Positions 17,296 through 17,605 of a stretch of DNA of 17,605 nt are shown one piece after another (the first letter of the stretch is position 1; every line of letters starts with the position of its first letter). Under the pieces are notes generated by a model. It searched no databases. It had not been told where the DNA came from and saw only the letters and a program-made list of their open reading frames with translations. Source of the DNA: Asterionellopsis glacialis (taxonomy: Eukaryota; Bacillariophyta; Plagiogrammaphyceae; Rhaphoneidales; Asterionellopsidaceae); contig WKLE02001762.1 in assembly GCA_014885115.2 (NCBI GenBank), forward strand, positions 1 to 17,605, read 5' to 3'. The translations under genes were made by a program, and so were the position numbers.

Positions 17296-17605
17296 ATGAT
17301 AAGGACGACGACAAGAAGAATAATGACGAGTCGTGTTTTGATGTTGCATCGTTGTCAACTTCAATCATTCACTACAGCTATACATCATCCACGTATCGTA
17401 TCACGTCGTGCATGGCAATCCTATGTAAAACAAAATCCATCCCTCAAATCAAAAAACAGCAGTACATCCAATAAGAAAAAAGAAGAAGCACCCTGGCCAC
17501 GTAATTTTCAAATTGCTGGATATTGTGCAGCTGCGGTGGGTATTCCGTACAGTTTAGCATGGTTTTATTCGAGCAATCAAGAATTACGTGACATGTTACC
17601 CATTC
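17296..17605 (+). CDS. Partial gene: mitochondrial-looking single-pass membrane protein
   Basis: The frame opens at ATG 17296 (A at -3), with a second in-frame Met at 17323, and stays open for 103 codons to the window edge, so the 3' part is missing. The first 35 or so residues (MIRTTTRRIMTSRVLMLHR and on) are rich in Arg, Ser and Thr with almost no acidic residues, the pattern of a mitochondrial presequence. A polar Lys/Ser stretch follows, then APWPRNFQIAGY leading into a hydrophobic segment (IAGYCAAAVGIPYSLAWFY, about residues 75-93) that probably spans the inner membrane. I do not recognise the family, so no function is assigned. Codon choice matches the other genes of the window. Confidence 0.65.
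   Translation, partial: MIRTTTRRIMTSRVLMLHRCQLQSFTTAIHHPRIVSRRAWQSYVKQNPSLKSKNSSTSNKKKEEAPWPRNFQIAGYCAAAVGIPYSLAWFYSSNQELRDMLPI

Overview
The window looks like nuclear DNA from an AT-rich, algal-type stramenopile, most likely a diatom. Four things point there. One gene has a spliceosomal intron, GTATGT...CAG. Its product carries a signal peptide ending in an A|F cleavage motif, the bipartite targeting signal of secondary red plastids. Another gene encodes a mitochondrial gamma-carbonic-anhydrase-type protein of the complex I family found in plants and algae. Starts have A at -3 (Kozak-like). No operons, Shine-Dalgarno signals, CRISPR array or tRNA were seen. TGA is an ordinary stop here: the HAD gene and the gamma-CA gene both end in it. 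The species cannot be named.

Layout, left to right. 1-630: nothing convincing. 631-1078 (-): a possible decayed two-exon coding fragment. 1433-2836 (-): a plastid-targeted S1-domain protein with one 123-bp intron. 2981-3470: an AT-rich fold-back element. 3776-4741 (+): a HAD-IIA hydrolase. 5008-5235 (-): a frameshifted piece of the 3' end of the ribosomal protein L3 gene. 6345-8858 (+): a long, internally duplicated LRR protein broken by a single TGA. 9330-9456 (-): a piece of the 5' end of the L3 gene. 9909-11078 (+): a membrane-anchored TylF-type methyltransferase. 11258-11515 (+): a small unknown acidic protein. 12300-12959 (-): a four-EF-hand protein of plant CML21/22 type. About 13190-13590: palindromic, transposon-end-like DNA. 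14086-15003 (+): the gamma-CA-like protein. About 15502-16972: a strongly CpG-depleted, gene-free stretch. 17296 to the end (+): the start of a mitochondrial-looking membrane protein.

The genes are unrelated single-copy eukaryotic genes and do not form a pathway. The most unusual part is 5.0-9.5 kb. The two L3 pieces lie on the same strand in native order (5' end at higher coordinates, 3' end at lower), and about 4.1 kb between them replaces the middle of L3 and carries the LRR gene on the opposite strand. The LRR frame is uninterrupted except for one TGA, which falls exactly where every neighbouring repeat has a cysteine codon. That fits a very recent nonsense change, a sequencing error, or recoding. 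Second in interest are the CpG-poor block, which looks like an old methylated transposon, and the loss of one zinc-ligand histidine plus a polyQ insertion in the gamma-CA protein.
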